Shown in pieces: positions 1-10,119 of a stretch of 29,870 nt of DNA. Both the position numbers and the translations under genes were made by a program. Numbering within the stretch: the stretch's first letter is position 1; each line of letters starts with the position of its first letter. Below the pieces are notes generated by a model that was not told the origin of the DNA, did no database searches, and saw only the letters and a program-made list of their open reading frames with translations. The stretch lies in NCBI GenBank assembly GCA_016711045.1, contig JADJTT010000009.1, forward strand, positions 1-29,870. Reading direction: 5' to 3'. Source of the stretch: Saprospirales bacterium. Lineage in GTDB: Bacteria > Bacteroidota > Bacteroidia > Chitinophagales > Saprospiraceae.

Positions 1-740
1 GGTCGACGAAGGGTTTAAGGGTGTCAGCGGAGAAAACGGGTATACTTCTTTTCCATCGCCCACCCCAAGCCTGGTTTGGCAGGAGGGAGTGAATTCCGGC
101 GAACCCGTTCTTCTGCAGCGTGGTCGATCGGAAATAATAATGATAATATCGGCTATTCCTTTTTCGGCCATGACCGCCAGTTTTTATCTACCGCCCAATT
201 GCCGAATGGGGCGAAATCGTCGAAAAGGTTCTGCTCTTTTTTCAGATAGAGCACGGGGTAAGATTTGTCTGTCTCTAGATAACGGAGAGGGAGCAAGGCA
301 GCGATACGCCGGCTCTTCACGAGCTGCGGGATCTCAAATTGCTCGGAGATGACCTGGATTCCGCGTAGTTAATTCAGGGTTATAGGCTAACCCTTGAATT
401 TCCAGCGGGGCACATGGCTTGATTGCCCCTGTGGGATTCGCTTAGGTCGATCCGCCGGTTGGGGATGGTGCTGCCGTATTCATCGGATTCTTCGTCCTCC
501 CAACTGCCTTTGACGTATTTATACTGAGTGGAAATGCTGGAGTTGTGCTTCCGAAAACGGAACTGAAAAATGGCCAGGCCCCAGCTGCCCGAGTTGAAAG
601 CGCTCCAGGTCGATCTGCCAGTTGTTGAAATTACCTACGATGTACGCGGACGTTCGTCGGTCGTATGCATACAGTTCCAGCCACGATCCCCCTTGGTGTC
701 TGTCTTTGGAGAAAACCTTTTTTTCGTTACTTGATCCCAT
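1..740 (-). CDS. Alpha/beta-hydrolase esterase with N-terminal carbohydrate-binding-like domain (partial, frameshifted)
   Basis: The gene reads leftwards off the window edge, so its C-terminus is missing. The N-terminal part carries Y-I-V-G-N-F-N-N-W (about 600-640) and, in other frames, YKYVKGSWEDEESDEYG followed by IPNRR (about 440-530). This pattern is typical of glycogen/starch-binding-like domains fused in front of esterases. Further on, YLETDKSYPVLYL, then QNLFDDFAPFGNWAVDK (about 170-290), matches the start of the PF00756 'putative esterase' fold (usual form: YPVLYLHDGQNLFD). The nucleophile Ser would lie beyond base 1 and cannot be checked. At least four frame changes are needed. The start at 740 is the first ATG 9 nt after the MscS stop, but the true N-terminus is uncertain because of indels. 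The substrate is unknown. Confidence 0.6.
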
Positions 741-748
741 GCCATGGC

Positions 749-1697
749 TTATTGATTAACTCTCACAAACAGAGCGGGTAAAATACGGAAAAGTGAGTAG
801 ATTTCCACTTTTTGGTCCATGCCTGTCGGGCACACCTCCTTTGATGCCAAAATCGAGCGTTCGAATGGGAATGGGATCGTAGATACTGGCGCTACATCGA
901 GCTTTTGAGCGCAACAATAGCCGTGGCGAATCTCCGAAAACGTCAGTTGCTGGGTATCCTTCAAACCAAAAGCGGAGCAGGAAATTGATAGAACTATCCC
1001 AAGTCGGTAAAAAGAACTCGACAAGGTTATTTGACATCATAGGCAACTTTGTCCCTGATTGCCGCAATCGATACATTTTTGACCTTAAGATTTCGTCGCC
1101 ACACGAGATCCTGCAAACGATCTCCACCTGGCGTTGGCGGAAACGGTATAATGTCGAGAAAAGGGTTTTTGAGCACGACCTTATTGGGTAAGACGACCTC
1201 CTGCCCCTGAAAGTTGTGGAGTACCGTCAGAGGCTGGTTGATATTGTCATCAGATCCCCAAATAGCCATGCAGTTTCACCAGGTGCCTACTTGAAATAGA
1301 TCAGTGGACATGATGACCCCGAAAAAGGAAGTTAATATTGGTTCCTGCAGGGCTAAACCAATAACCAAGCCTGCCACTCCGCAGTTGCAATAATGATTGC
1401 AGGCACGGTCCTGGTTGGAAATGCTGAGTACCAAAAGTACCAGCGAAGGACCCGCCGTCGTATGGTCGCCAGCAGGCGTTAAGCGGTCAGGTTTTCGAAA
1501 CCCGGACAAGGCCTCGAGAATATTTTTTCACTCACCTGCGAAAAAAGATAGCCCAATAGATCACCACAATGGCGAGTGCAATGTTGGGCAGAGAACGCAC
1601 AATTTCATCTATCCAGGTGAGGGAGTTCCTCATTCAGGGATTTGAGCGATCCGAGAAAAGTATCCCAAAGTTCTTCTATCAGAATGTTTTTTTCTTA
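749..1697 (-). CDS. MscS-family small mechanosensitive ion channel (frameshifted)
   Basis: This is an inner-membrane tension-gated channel that protects cells in osmotic downshock (family knowledge). The N-terminal hydrophobic stretch NIALAIVVIYWAIFF (about 1560-1600) is followed by the pore helix region, seen as GVAGLVIGLALQEPILTSFFGVIMS (about 1300-1380), the glycine/alanine-rich TM3 typical of MscS. Then come TVLHNFQGQEVVLPNKVVLKNPF (beta domain, about 1160-1240), SSINFLLRFWFEGY (about 960-1000) and the family hallmark P-I-R-T-L-D-F-G (about 845-870). These pieces lie in different frames, so several indels interrupt the gene. The order is fully collinear, about 315 residues, normal for the family. 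The start codon is not clear: the reading frame opens near KKNILIEELWD at about 1690, without an intact ATG. Confidence 0.83.
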
Positions 1698-1800
1698 GCA
1701 ATATAGCAAATCGGGCCGTTTTGTAACAATTCGGTTATGCAAATTCATTGCGCTTACTCTTTTCTTTGGATATTTAGCGACCAGGAATCGTTCCCAAAAT

Positions 1801-1849
1801 AAAAGCAGGTAGCCTGGGACTATCGCTCAGCTGACTACCCGTTGCTTTT
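1801..1849. other. Imperfect stem-loop between divergent genes
   Basis: AAAAGCA-GGTAG (1801-1812) can pair with CTACC (1835-1839) and TGCTTTT (1843-1849), leaving a 3-nt bulge. It sits in the 166-nt gap between the divergent mscS-like and esterase genes, 15 nt before the esterase ATG. It could be a 5' UTR structure, or a terminator left from an earlier arrangement. I see no further gene in the gap. Confidence 0.3.
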
Positions 1850-1863
1850 GACAATCACCAACA

Positions 1864-2966
1864 ATGTCCAAATCTTACCGTTCACTGGCCTGATTAGCGT
1901 TTTGTCCTTTCTTCCGCTCAGAGTTTGACCGGTAGTTTCGAGCAAGAACGTTACTTGCCTGATTACCGGATATGCGTAGCCAGCGGCCTATGGTGGACCT
2001 GCCTTGGTTTTCAACCTGCATGGGTATACTTCCAATGCCATTGGTAGGAGTTTTTATTCCCAAATGGATACGGTGGCGGATACCGGGCATTTCCCGGTCC
2101 ACTACCCCACTTGGGTTATAATTCTGGAACGTAGGCCTGCCAGGCCCCCACCGCCGATGATGTCAGTTTTATAAATGCGCTGATCGACACGCTGTCGGCT
2201 CATTATTTAGTTGACCCGGCGCGGGTGTTACCTGTGGCATGTCGAATGGTGGATTTCATGAGTTACATGCTCGCTTGTCAGCTCACTGATCGGTTTGCGG
2301 CGATAGCTTCTGTACTGGCAGCATGGGCCAACTGGCAGGCCGCGTTGTGTTGCCAAGCCACTCCATACCTGTGGGCGACCATGGTACGCCGATCCGGTTG
2401 TGCCCTACGATGGACTTGTCAATACCCTGAGCATACCAGATCAGCGTTTTTGGACGCAAAAGAACGGGTGTATTGGGGACCCATCGGTTGAACCTGTGCC
2501 CAATACTGTGTTACTGGATGGATCAACTGCGGGCTCTTAAATACAATGATTGCGAGGCAGGCACAGAGGTCTGGCATTACAAAGTGTACAATGGCGGCCA
2601 CACCTGGCCGGGCGCTGTGGTTATAGTCGGCGTCACCAACCAGGATTTCAGTGCCAGTTCAGCTATCTGGGAGTTTTTCCTTCGCCATTCACCTGAAGGG
2701 CCCAGTGCGGGGACAGAGGTGAATGCCAACGAGAAGGAGGTGCTGCTTTTCCCAACCCTTCTCTGAGACCCTGACTGTTCGGCTACCGGAGGGGCAACCC
2801 ACCATGGTGTCCGTTTGGGACCAATGGGGGCGATTAAGGTGGAGCGGTGAAGCGGCGGAAGTAGTTTCGCTGGATACCCATAATTGGCCATCCGGGGTTT
2901 ATTGTATGTCGGTGCGGAAGCCAGGATGGGGTATTGAGGACCAAGATGTTATTGCGCCAAAAATAA
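1864..2966 (+). CDS. Secreted PHB-depolymerase/feruloyl-esterase-type hydrolase with T9SS sorting domain (frameshifted)
   Basis: This is a serine esterase of the extracellular LpqC/PHB-depolymerase type. The start ATG at 1864 is followed, across a frameshift, by a hydrophobic LISVLSFLPL signal-peptide-like core, then QSLTGSFEQERYL (about 1920). The fragments run in family order: GQEFYSQMDTVADTGHFLVHYP (about 2040-2110), DDVSFINALIDTLSAHYLVDPARV, then G-M-S-N-G with the nucleophile Ser codon at 2242-2244. The acid follows in H-G-T-A-D-P-V-V-P-Y (about 2375-2405), and the catalytic His in G-G-H-T-W-P-G (about 2592-2615). A T9SS type A domain closes the protein: NPFSETLTVRLPEG, V-W-D-Q-W-G-R, LPSGVY-like WPSGVY, ending KMLLRQK-stop at 2964-2966. 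Length is about 367 residues. Many single-base frame changes are needed. The protein is probably exported and surface-attached or released by T9SS. Confidence 0.85.
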
Positions 2967-2981
2967 TCCTGCAAAAAAATG

Positions 2982-3009
2982 GCCATTGGGGCCTAAAGCC
3001 CACAATGGC
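2982..3009. terminator. Stem-loop between convergent genes
   Basis: GCCATTG (2982-2988) pairs with CAATGGC (3003-3009), with an inner GGGC/GCCC stem. It lies 15 nt after the esterase stop and 15 nt from the stop of the convergent transglycosylase gene. It is a likely shared terminator, although no strong T run follows on either side. Confidence 0.5.
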
Positions 3010-3024
3010 ACATTCAGAAAAAGA

Positions 3025-4205
3025 TTAGAGTTTCGCCCGGAGTGCGAGATTACGATCTGCGCACCGTGGTGTTGGCGGAATCACGAAGAGCACGAGTTCC
3101 TGGTGAAAGTACAAATTCTCGTCCCGCAGTTGGTTCCACTCCATAATTTCGTATTTGGTGCAACCATGCTGATTGGCGATCGAGTTGATGGAATCGCCTG
3201 CGGCGACCAGGACGGTAGTTCCTCCTTTAGCTTGGAGGATTCTTTCTGTTCTACGGAGACCTTCAGGTCCGTTTTGATGTCGCTATTGCCCGACCAGCGC
3301 AGGTAGTCCTGGAAAGCCATGATACCCAGTTCCGCGGGGTAAAGGAATACCCTTTGGTGCTTGCGGGAATGATCCCCTGGCGGTAAGCCGGGTTGAGTTT
3401 CCGGATCATGTTGATGAGATCCGGTGATCGAGGCCACTTTATTGAGCGGCAGTTGGCTGTAGACCCGGATAGTGCGGGAAAAGCGGAGGTCGTATTCCGG
3501 GAATACCGGTTGCAAGCCGTGCTGGGTGTAATACTCAGCGAGGTAGGCCGCCGCAATAAAGCGCGGTACGTATACCTGGGGTTTGTGCCGGAGGTATTCG
3601 CCGGATTTTCCAGAAGTCCTTGCTTCCACCGTTCCGGATAGCTTTCGACACATTGCCTGCGCCACAGTTGTAGGCGGCAAGTGCCAGTTCCCAGGATCCG
3701 AATTGCTTGGCACAAATCGGCCAGGAAGCGTACGGCTTCTTCGGTGGAGCTGTGCAGGTCACGGCGTTCGTCCACATACGAGTTCACGTGAGCCCCAATT
3801 GCTGGGCGGTCGAGGGCATCAATCGCCACAGACCGGCAGCGCCACCTCCGACGTAGCGTTAGGGCGGAGGTTGGATTCTACCATTGCCAGTTACTTCAGT
3901 TGGCGGGGAAGCCCGGACAGGTTGAGGTAGTATTCGAATGTGGGGAAGTACAGTACCGCGCGACCTAACATGGCTTCAGAACCTTTCTTGCCATAGGTGG
4001 TAAACTCGCTGATAAATGTCTGTACGGAAGGCGTAAACCGGACGGAAACCGGTAGATTGAGCGCTTGAAGCCTCGTTTGAAGCAGCGTCTCGTCGAGCTC
4101 AACGACGTAAACGTCGGAGTGGGTGATTTTGTTGGCCGTGCTGTGGGGTACTGCAATAGCAGTTAACGCCAGCAGCAGCGGGCTCATTGTCCATGGGAAT
4201 TTCAT
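3025..4205 (-). CDS. MltD-like lytic transglycosylase with C-terminal LysM domain (frameshifted)
   Basis: This enzyme cleaves peptidoglycan glycan strands non-hydrolytically in the periplasm. MKFPWTMSPLLLALTAIAVPHSTA forms an N-terminal signal-peptide-like segment. YYLNLSGLPRQLK then YLAMVESNLRP holds the catalytic Glu (V-E-S, about 3870-3890). It is followed by G-A-A-G-L-W-R-L-M-P-S-T-A, VNSYVDERRD and ELALAAYNCGAGNVSKAI, the ordered SLT motifs of the MltD type. VPRFIAAAYLAEY follows. The C-terminal TVLVAAGDSI..IANQHGC..YEIMEWN.L is one LysM repeat. About 393 residues, versus two LysM repeats in the E. coli enzyme. The frame changes several times. An alternative in-frame start lies at 4214; 4205 is preferred because it gives the more typical signal peptide. 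The stop is at 3025-3027. Confidence 0.88.
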
Positions 4206-4214
4206 AATGTTCAC

Positions 4215-4971
4215 TTTGTGCGAAAGGCCACAAACGGATTTTTCCCCGCTACTTATTTACGGTATGTAGCAAAAGCCACCATCCCGCCGTTTGGGGGCCG
4301 ACCGCATCGGTTTTTGTCAAATGCTCAAAACTACTGGGCGTGCGTGTAGAAATAGGCAATAGCTGGTGGGTTAAGGGATTAAAAAGCTCGTTCGTTCGGT
4401 TGTTCAAAAATGTTCGTTCGTTCTTGGATTGTACCGAAAGGTATTTGCTTTCTATCTATCAGTCAACTATTCTTTAAATTTATTTTGGATTTGGAATTAT
4501 ATTGGGTAATTAATGCGAATTAAGCCCGATTTATTGCCTGAAATGCCGATAAAAGACCAAATGTTCTTATAAAAATTCCTTTTTTTTTAATTAGAGAGGG
4601 GATTTTACCCCCAAATCCAGCTATTAGGGCTTTTTTTTATTAGTGTATTGTGCTGTTTTTCAACGAATTTGATCTTTAGACGCGAAATGCGGGGGCAAGG
4701 TAACGGAATGTTAATTTTTTTTTTCGCATTTGCGGAAGAAAATGTGGAAAAAAAATTCGAATTATCATTTTTTGGATTAGAAATTAATGTACTATACTCA
4801 AGCTGAAATGATTTTTCTTCAGTATATCATTAAAATGATGATAGTATTAGCTTTGGCCGAGTTTGTTATTTTTACATCTTTATCAATGGTATAATGCGTA
4901 CTGAAGGCGCGGATCGTACCAATAATTTACCTAATTTACAGCGTACATGCCGATTTAAGTGCCCTAAGAAT
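4215..4971. other. AT-rich divergent intergenic region
   Basis: About 750 nt without a credible gene between the divergent transglycosylase and cyclase genes. It holds two short GTTC-rich runs (4386-4405 and 4411-4427), several T runs of 8-9 (about 4579, 4631 and 4713), and strongly AT-rich DNA from about 4470. TAGCTTTG at 4848-4855 fits the Bacteroidota -7 consensus for the plus-strand gene, but I see no TTG at the expected -33 distance. Confidence 0.5.
4326..4359 (-). promoter_or_regulatory. Possible Bacteroidota promoter for the transglycosylase gene
   Basis: On the minus strand, TAGTTTTG (4333 down to 4326) matches the Bacteroidota -7 consensus TAnnTTTG. A TTG (4359-4357) lies 23 nt upstream as a weak -33. 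It is about 120 nt before the start codon. Such short matches occur by chance in AT-rich DNA. Confidence 0.25.
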
Positions 4972-7900
4972 ATGAGTCGTTGGAGTGTATGGTTGATAGT
5001 GGTGTTGGCCAGTCTGGCGGGGTGGAACCTTCGTGCGCAGGAACTGGAAGTGCAAATCAAGGTGTTGGGCTTTGAAGAGGGGGCTCTCGCATCGCAAACA
5101 TACAAGATCCAGCAGGATACCATGGGATTCGTTTGGCTGGCCACCTTCAACGGGCTGAACCGCCACGACGGCTACGAATTTCTTTCCTTTGAAGTGCCGG
5201 ATAGTATTTCGGGACAGGCTTAGGGCCTGCCCTCGACTTATTTGTGGGCCCCCAGAACCGCCTTTGGCTGGTTCGCCCCAACTTCATTTCCGTTTTCGAC
5301 CCCATGACCCTGGCTTTTCAGCATATACGTATCAATGAAGGCAAGCTGCTTCGAGGGGAAGAGCATACGGCCAACCATGTGCCCGGGAGCAGGCGGGGAC
5401 GCCTGGATGGTACCTTTGCAGAAAAGCAGGCGGAGTGCTACCTCCAATACTATGACGAGGGAAGGGCGTCGGCAGGTCAACCTGCTTTTGCCCGGCAAAT
5501 CCGAAAGCCGCCCCTTGCTGTGGGTAGGAGACACCCTTTGGTTGGGAGGCAATGAAAATGAACTTTGGCAACTCAACCTTCGAGGAGAGGTAGTTGACCG
5601 GTTCAGTTCAGCTATTGGGGCGCTCGCCGGGGTAGCGCGCATCGTAGCGCTGGAGAAGGAGCCGGGAGGAGGGCTGTATGTGCTCCTGCAAAACGGACAG
5701 GTATACTATCGGCTGCCCGGGCAGAAAAATTTTCCCTGCATCCGGTTTCCGGAACCGATTCCCGCAGGGAAGCTTTTTGATGCGCTGTGCGTGGAACCCG
5801 ATGGGAATATGTGGCTGGCCGGCGAAGATGCGCTTCTTTACTACGATGCGCTTCATCAATCGATGCGTGATTTCAACCAGGACGTGCGGAGATCACCAAG
5901 CACCAACCTATCTACCGGCAGGTGCTCCGGGACGAAAGCGGCGTGGTTTGGGTCAGCTTCCGACTTTTGGAGCCATCAAATTCGTCCGGTCAAAAAAGCT
6001 GTTCACCACCTACCTCAATGGAGGGAGCAGTTATGCAACAGCGGATTTTGCGCATGCGGGGCTTTGCCGAAGATGAACGGGGGAATATTTATTTCTCCTA
6101 TTACAACTCTATACACCGGCTGGATCCTCAAACCGGCGAGCTCAAGCCGATCTTGATGCGCAACGATTTTTCGAATGCCCCCTTTGGCCTTGCCTGTTAC
6201 AAAGAAGCCCTTTTTACCGGCAATGGCCTTCGGATCGACCTGACCAGCGGACGGATCGATTCCATGCTCCAGGGGAAATTGACCGAAGAAGGCGTGCTGC
6301 TTACCGATCACACCAACCAGCTATGGCTTGGCAATAGCCATGCACTTTATCAATATGTGCCTGCTGCACGTGCCTGGAAACCTTTCCGCGATGCGGCCGG
6401 AATACTGGATACGTTTCCCTACCGGATTTCGTTTCTCCATGAAGGGCAACGAAGCAAGGCAATCTGGATATGTACAGCCGAAAACGGCCTTTACCGGCTG
6501 GACACCGCTACCCGAAAGCTCACCCCTTTTCCGGCTGATATTTCTCAGCTCCGGCATCCGCGTGTACTAGCTTGCTACGAAGATCCGAATGGGATTTTGT
6601 GGGTCGCTACAGCCAAAGGCCTGCACCGTTTCGACCTCGTGAATAACAGCGTGGAAGTATTGGGTCAGGAGGAGGGAATGCACAACGATTTTATCAACGG
6701 CTTGCTTCCGGAAGGCGACAGCTGTATTTGGGTCAGTACCGACAACGGCCTGGTGCGGATCCGGCTGAAGGACCGGAAAATGGACCATTTTTTCCTGGAA
6801 GATGGCCTGCCTGCCAATGAATTTAACCGGATCAGTTTTTTCAAGGCCCGCAACGGCCGCTTTTATTTTGGCGGGCTCAATGGAGTGGCCGCATTTACCC
6901 CTGGTCCCGGGTTTCAGGCAGACCGCAAAAGCAGGATGGGCGCCTGTTGCTCACTTATTTCTCCAAACTCGACGGCAAGACCGACGATATGGTGATGCGG
7001 GTACAGGGGGTGCCGAAAGACAAAGGAATCCGGCTTTCCTACAAGGATAAACTGTTTACCTGGGCTTTTCGCTTGCGGATTTTGCCAACCCGAGGGAACA
7101 CATGTACAGTTATATTTTGGAAGGGTTTGAAAAGGAATGGTCGCCGCCATCCAATATTAACTATGCCAGGTACAACAACCTACCCTCCGGACACTACACC
7201 TTTCGCGTTCGGGCTACCAACGGCAATCACAACATGGAGGCGGAAGACCTTATTATTCCCGTGTTTGTAGAACAAGCGTACTATAAAGTCCCTGGTTTTT
7301 CCTGGCCTGTACGCTGGCAGTATTGGGTATCGGGTACTCTTTCGCCCGCTACCGGATCTATACCCTTCGCAAGCGGGAGCACTACCTGGAGGAGCAAGTA
7401 GGTATCCGAACGGCCGAGTTGGAAGCGGAGAAACAAAATCAGAAGACCTGTTGCTGAACATTCTTCCCGAGGAGACTGCCCGGGAATTGAAGAACAACGG
7501 TTTTGCCAAGGCCCGCTTTTTCGATGCCGTCACTGTCATGTTCATCGACTTTGAAGGATTCACCAGGGTGGCAGAGGAATTGCCGCCGGAAGAACTCGTA
7601 GGGGAAATTGATTTTTGCTTTCGTGCTTATGACGAGATCATGGAAAAATACGGACTGGAGAAGATCAAGACCGTGGGGATGCCTACTTGTGCGTTGGGGC
7701 TTGCCCGGCGAAGAGGTCAAATCGGCCGTACAGATCGTACGAGCAGCCCTGGAGATCCAGGAGTTTATGGTCAAAGTAAGAGAGGAGCGCTCTATGAGTC
7801 ATTTGCCTTTCTTCCGCAGCCGCATTGGCATCCACACGGGATCTATCGTGGCGGGTATTGTGGGGATTAAGAAATTTGCCTACGATATCTGGGGGCGATA

Positions 7901-8098
7901 CCGTCAACACCGCCTCCCGTATGGAGTCCAACGGCGAGGTCGACCGGGTGAATATTTCCAAATGTACCTACGACCTGGTGCATCCCTATTTCGAGTGTGT
8001 ACCCGGGTATGATGGAGGTGAAGAACAAGGGACAAGTGGAGATGTATTTTGTCAATGAAATGAAGACCACCGTAGAGGCGCCATACCTGGCGCCTTGA
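4972..8098 (+). CDS. reg_prop/Y_Y_Y sensor protein with C-terminal class III adenylate cyclase (frameshifted)
   Basis: This appears to be a membrane sensor making cAMP. MSRWSVWLIVVLASLAGWNLRAQ is a signal peptide; an upstream in-frame ATG at 4894 would hide it, so 4972 is chosen. Periplasmic propeller repeats follow, with motifs such as D-T-M-G-F-V-W-L-A-T-F-N-G-L-N-R (about 5117-5165), GILWVATAKGLHRFD and SCIWVSTDNGLVRI (about 6590-6770). A Y_Y_Y domain follows (YSYILEGFEKEW, then LPSGHYTFRVRATNGN, about 7104-7230). One membrane helix, FFLACTLAVLGIGYSFA, spans about 7300-7350. The cyclase domain begins near LLLNILPEE (about 7450): MFIDFEGFTRV carries the first metal Asp, EKIKTVG-D-AY the second, and YDIWGDTVNTASRM the Asn/Arg pair. 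Lys in K-I-K-T and Asp in Y-D-I-W are the adenine-selective residues, so adenylate rather than guanylate cyclase is expected. About 1042 residues. Two visible errors are G-run indels at 7674-7677 and 7891-7895. Confidence 0.88.
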
Positions 8099-8126
8099 AT
8101 GGCCGCCATAACAAAATTATAACACT

Positions 8127-8369
8127 ATGCAATTAACAATACTGGCATTTGGCATTACCCGCTATATACTGGGCGACTCAGAGTTGAAGCTCGAGCTGCC
8201 CGATGGGGCTAATGTAGAAGATTTGAAAGCGGAGTTGGTAAGGCGTTTCCCGGAATTCAGCAAGCTGAAGGCATTGGCGTTGGCGGTAAATAGTGAATAT
8301 GCAGAGAAAGGACAGGCGTTATACGAGCGGGATGAAGTGGCATTAATACCGCCCGTCAGCGGCGGCTAG
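8127..8369 (+). CDS. moaD: MoaD, molybdopterin synthase small (sulfur-carrier) subunit
   Basis: This is a ubiquitin-like sulfur carrier. Its C-terminal glycine becomes a thiocarboxylate that feeds the dithiolene of molybdopterin in the MoaD/MoaE synthase. The 80-residue protein is intact, with the small beta-grasp pattern (MQLTILAFGITRYILGD, LPDGANVEDLKAELVRRFPEF), DEVALIPPVSGG near the end and the obligatory terminal Gly-Gly. The family is usually 75-90 residues. It starts 28 nt after the cyclase stop and is followed 71 nt later by moaE, suggesting co-transcription. The gap to moaE is rich in GGCGCC repeats. No other molybdenum-cofactor genes are in the window. Confidence 0.95.
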   Translation: MQLTILAFGITRYILGDSELKLELPDGANVEDLKAELVRRFPEFSKLKALALAVNSEYAEKGQALYERDEVALIPPVSGG

Positions 8370-8440
8370 CAGGGCCCCCGTACCGGCGCCCATTACCGGC
8401 GCCCACTGGCGCCATTAACTGGCCCCCTAAAAATAAGACC

Positions 8441-8853
8441 ATGATCGACATAGCATTAAAAGAAACACCACTGGACATCCAAACCTGCATCGACTACGTC
8501 TCCAGTCCGGAGATTGGCGGCATCAATATCTTTGTAGGCACGGTGCGCAACCATACCAGGGGCAAGCGGGTATTACACTCGACCGAAGCATACGAGCCTA
8601 TGGCCCTATCGGAGTTGCGCAAGATCGCGGAGACAGCCAGATTCCGCTTTTCAGATCGACCGGATCTGCATCCATCACCGGACGGGGCGGTTGGAGATCG
8701 GGGAGGTACCCGTGGTGATTGCGGTAGGGCAGCCCACCGGCAGGCCGCTTTTGAAGCTTGTCAATATGCCATTGACGCCCTAAAAGAGACCGTGCCTATC
8801 TGGAAAAAGAATACTTCGAGGATGGAGAAGTTTGGGTGGCAGCGCATCCTTAA
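8441..8853 (+). CDS. moaE: MoaE, molybdopterin synthase large subunit (frameshifted)
   Basis: This is the catalytic subunit that transfers sulfur from MoaD thiocarboxylate to precursor Z. ISSPEIGG-like SSPEIGGINIFVGTVRNHTRGK (about 8500-8570) and LHSTEAYEPMALSELRKIAE are family hallmarks. After frame changes around 8635-8740, AFEACQYAIDALKETVPIWKKE (about 8750-8808) and EYFEDGEVWVAAHP-stop complete the protein; the K-x-x-x-P-I-W-K-K block is the conserved active-site region. About 137 residues, normal for MoaE. The true stop at 8851-8853 lies in the frame of the last segment; the first frame would run on falsely past it. The stop overlaps that of the convergent phosphatase gene within one TTAA. 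Confidence 0.93.
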
Positions 8854-10047
8854 TTGCCGTGGTACCGAAGTGCAAAGAGGGTATAATCATCGTGTTGAGG
8901 CGCTTTATTCACAAATGCCTCGACAGCCACATTCAATGATGAAACCAGCACATTCATACATCCATCACCCTCCTTATTCAACAAATACTGTGTTCGAGCT
9001 ACATCGAACATGATGTCGCCGGAATTAGTGGCTTCCGGTATGCCATCGGTGTATAGAAGCAGGGAATCACCAGGTTCCAATTGCAGTTCAGTGACGGGAA
9101 ATTTGGCCTGATCCAGTATCCCGATAAGGGTTCCTCCCGGCAAGTTCAGGAGCTTGAAATCATCTCCCCAAGTGCTGCAAAAGGTGGATTGTGTCCTGCA
9201 TTGACATAGCGGAAGAGGCCCGTTCGAATATTGAGCACCCCTGCAAAAATGCTGACGAACATCATATCCCCATTGTTCCGGACCAGCATGTTGTTGACGG
9301 ATGGAAGCACCTCCTCGAAAGGGGTGTTGTTGCTGATCAGCAACCGCAAGGAGGTGAAAATTTGCATCATAAAGAGTGCCGCCGGCATTCCTTTCCCGGA
9401 GACATCTCCAATCGCCATATAGACATGGTCGTCATCCAGTACCAGCGCATCGTAAAAATCGCCACCCACTTCGCGGGCCTGGTTCATCAGGGCAAAGGCA
9501 TCCACTTCCGGTCGGTCGGGAAATAAGTGATTTCCATCGGGTACGGTGTTCGACTGGATCTTTCCCGCCGTTTCCAGTTCTTTTTCCAGCAGTTGATACT
9601 TGATCTGTTCTTCCACCTTCTCGATCAATGCGTCGTTGTTTCGTTGAAGACGGGCTGCCATCATGCTCAGGAGGTTGCGCACGCCGTGGCGTGTCACGGC
9701 CAACTGATTCCAAAAGGTATCTTCGGAGATGAACAAAACCCTGCTGAGTTCATGCGCTACCACTAGTGCCGTCGTGGGCCCTAACCACCAGTGACATCTC
9801 TCCGAGACATTCACCCGGCAGGATCGGGATCGAGACTTCCACCCCTCTTCTTTTCCAAAACCACGCTTAATTCACCATCGATCAACAGGAAGAGCGTATC
9901 GTTGGCTGTTCCGGGAGAAATGAGGATCTCGCCCGGCTTCAATTGCCCCACTTTTCCAGCGGCCAGGATTTTCCAGACCTCTTCCGGGGAAAAGCCCTGG
10001 AAAAGGCTGAAAGTGGTGATAGTCTTTATTAATGATGAGGTGGCCAT
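8850..10047 (-). CDS. Cyclic-nucleotide-binding (CAP_ED) domain fused to SpoIIE/RsbU-type PP2C phosphatase (frameshifted)
   Basis: This is a soluble signalling phosphatase of about 398 residues. The N-terminal half is a cyclic-nucleotide-binding domain: FSLFQGFSPEEVWKILAAG, GQLKPGEILISPGTANDTLFLLIDGELSVV and LPGECLGEMSLV. The Arg that binds the phosphate of cAMP is not clearly readable, because an indel lies there (about 9785-9800). A coiled-coil linker (EKVEEQIKYQLLEKELETAGKIQ) leads to the SpoIIE domain: E-V-G-G-D-F-Y-D, I-G-D-V-S-G-K-G-M-P-A, N-A-G-H-N-P-P, LLLYTDGIPEA and Q-H-D-D-Y-T. These carry the metal-binding Asp residues. Such proteins usually dephosphorylate an anti-sigma-factor antagonist; none is encoded here. 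The nearby adenylate cyclase makes cAMP a plausible ligand, but this is inference. Confidence 0.9.
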
Positions 10048-10119
10048 GATGGGGATAAAAGTACGCAGATTTTTGTCTTGGCACTAATTCCGTATTTTGT
10101 ACCATCTAAATAATTTGAA

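Noticed and set aside
89..352. Plus-strand open frame near the left edge
   Set aside because: It lies opposite the esterase domain readable on the minus strand (YPVLYL, QNLFDDF, NWAVDK) and has no family features.
749..1269. Separate small hypothetical genes in this stretch
   Set aside because: The fragments are collinear pieces of one MscS channel (LHNFQGQEVVLPNK, SSINFLLRFW, P-I-R-T-L-D-F-G) split by frameshifts.
4848..4855. Confident promoter for the cyclase gene at TAGCTTTG
   Set aside because: It matches the -7 consensus but has no TTG at the required distance upstream and lies about 115 nt from the start codon in AT-rich DNA, where chance matches are common.
7660..7900. Programmed frameshifting in the cyclase gene
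   Set aside because: The changes are both plus and minus, lie at ordinary G runs without a slippery-site and stem arrangement, and occur in most genes of the window.
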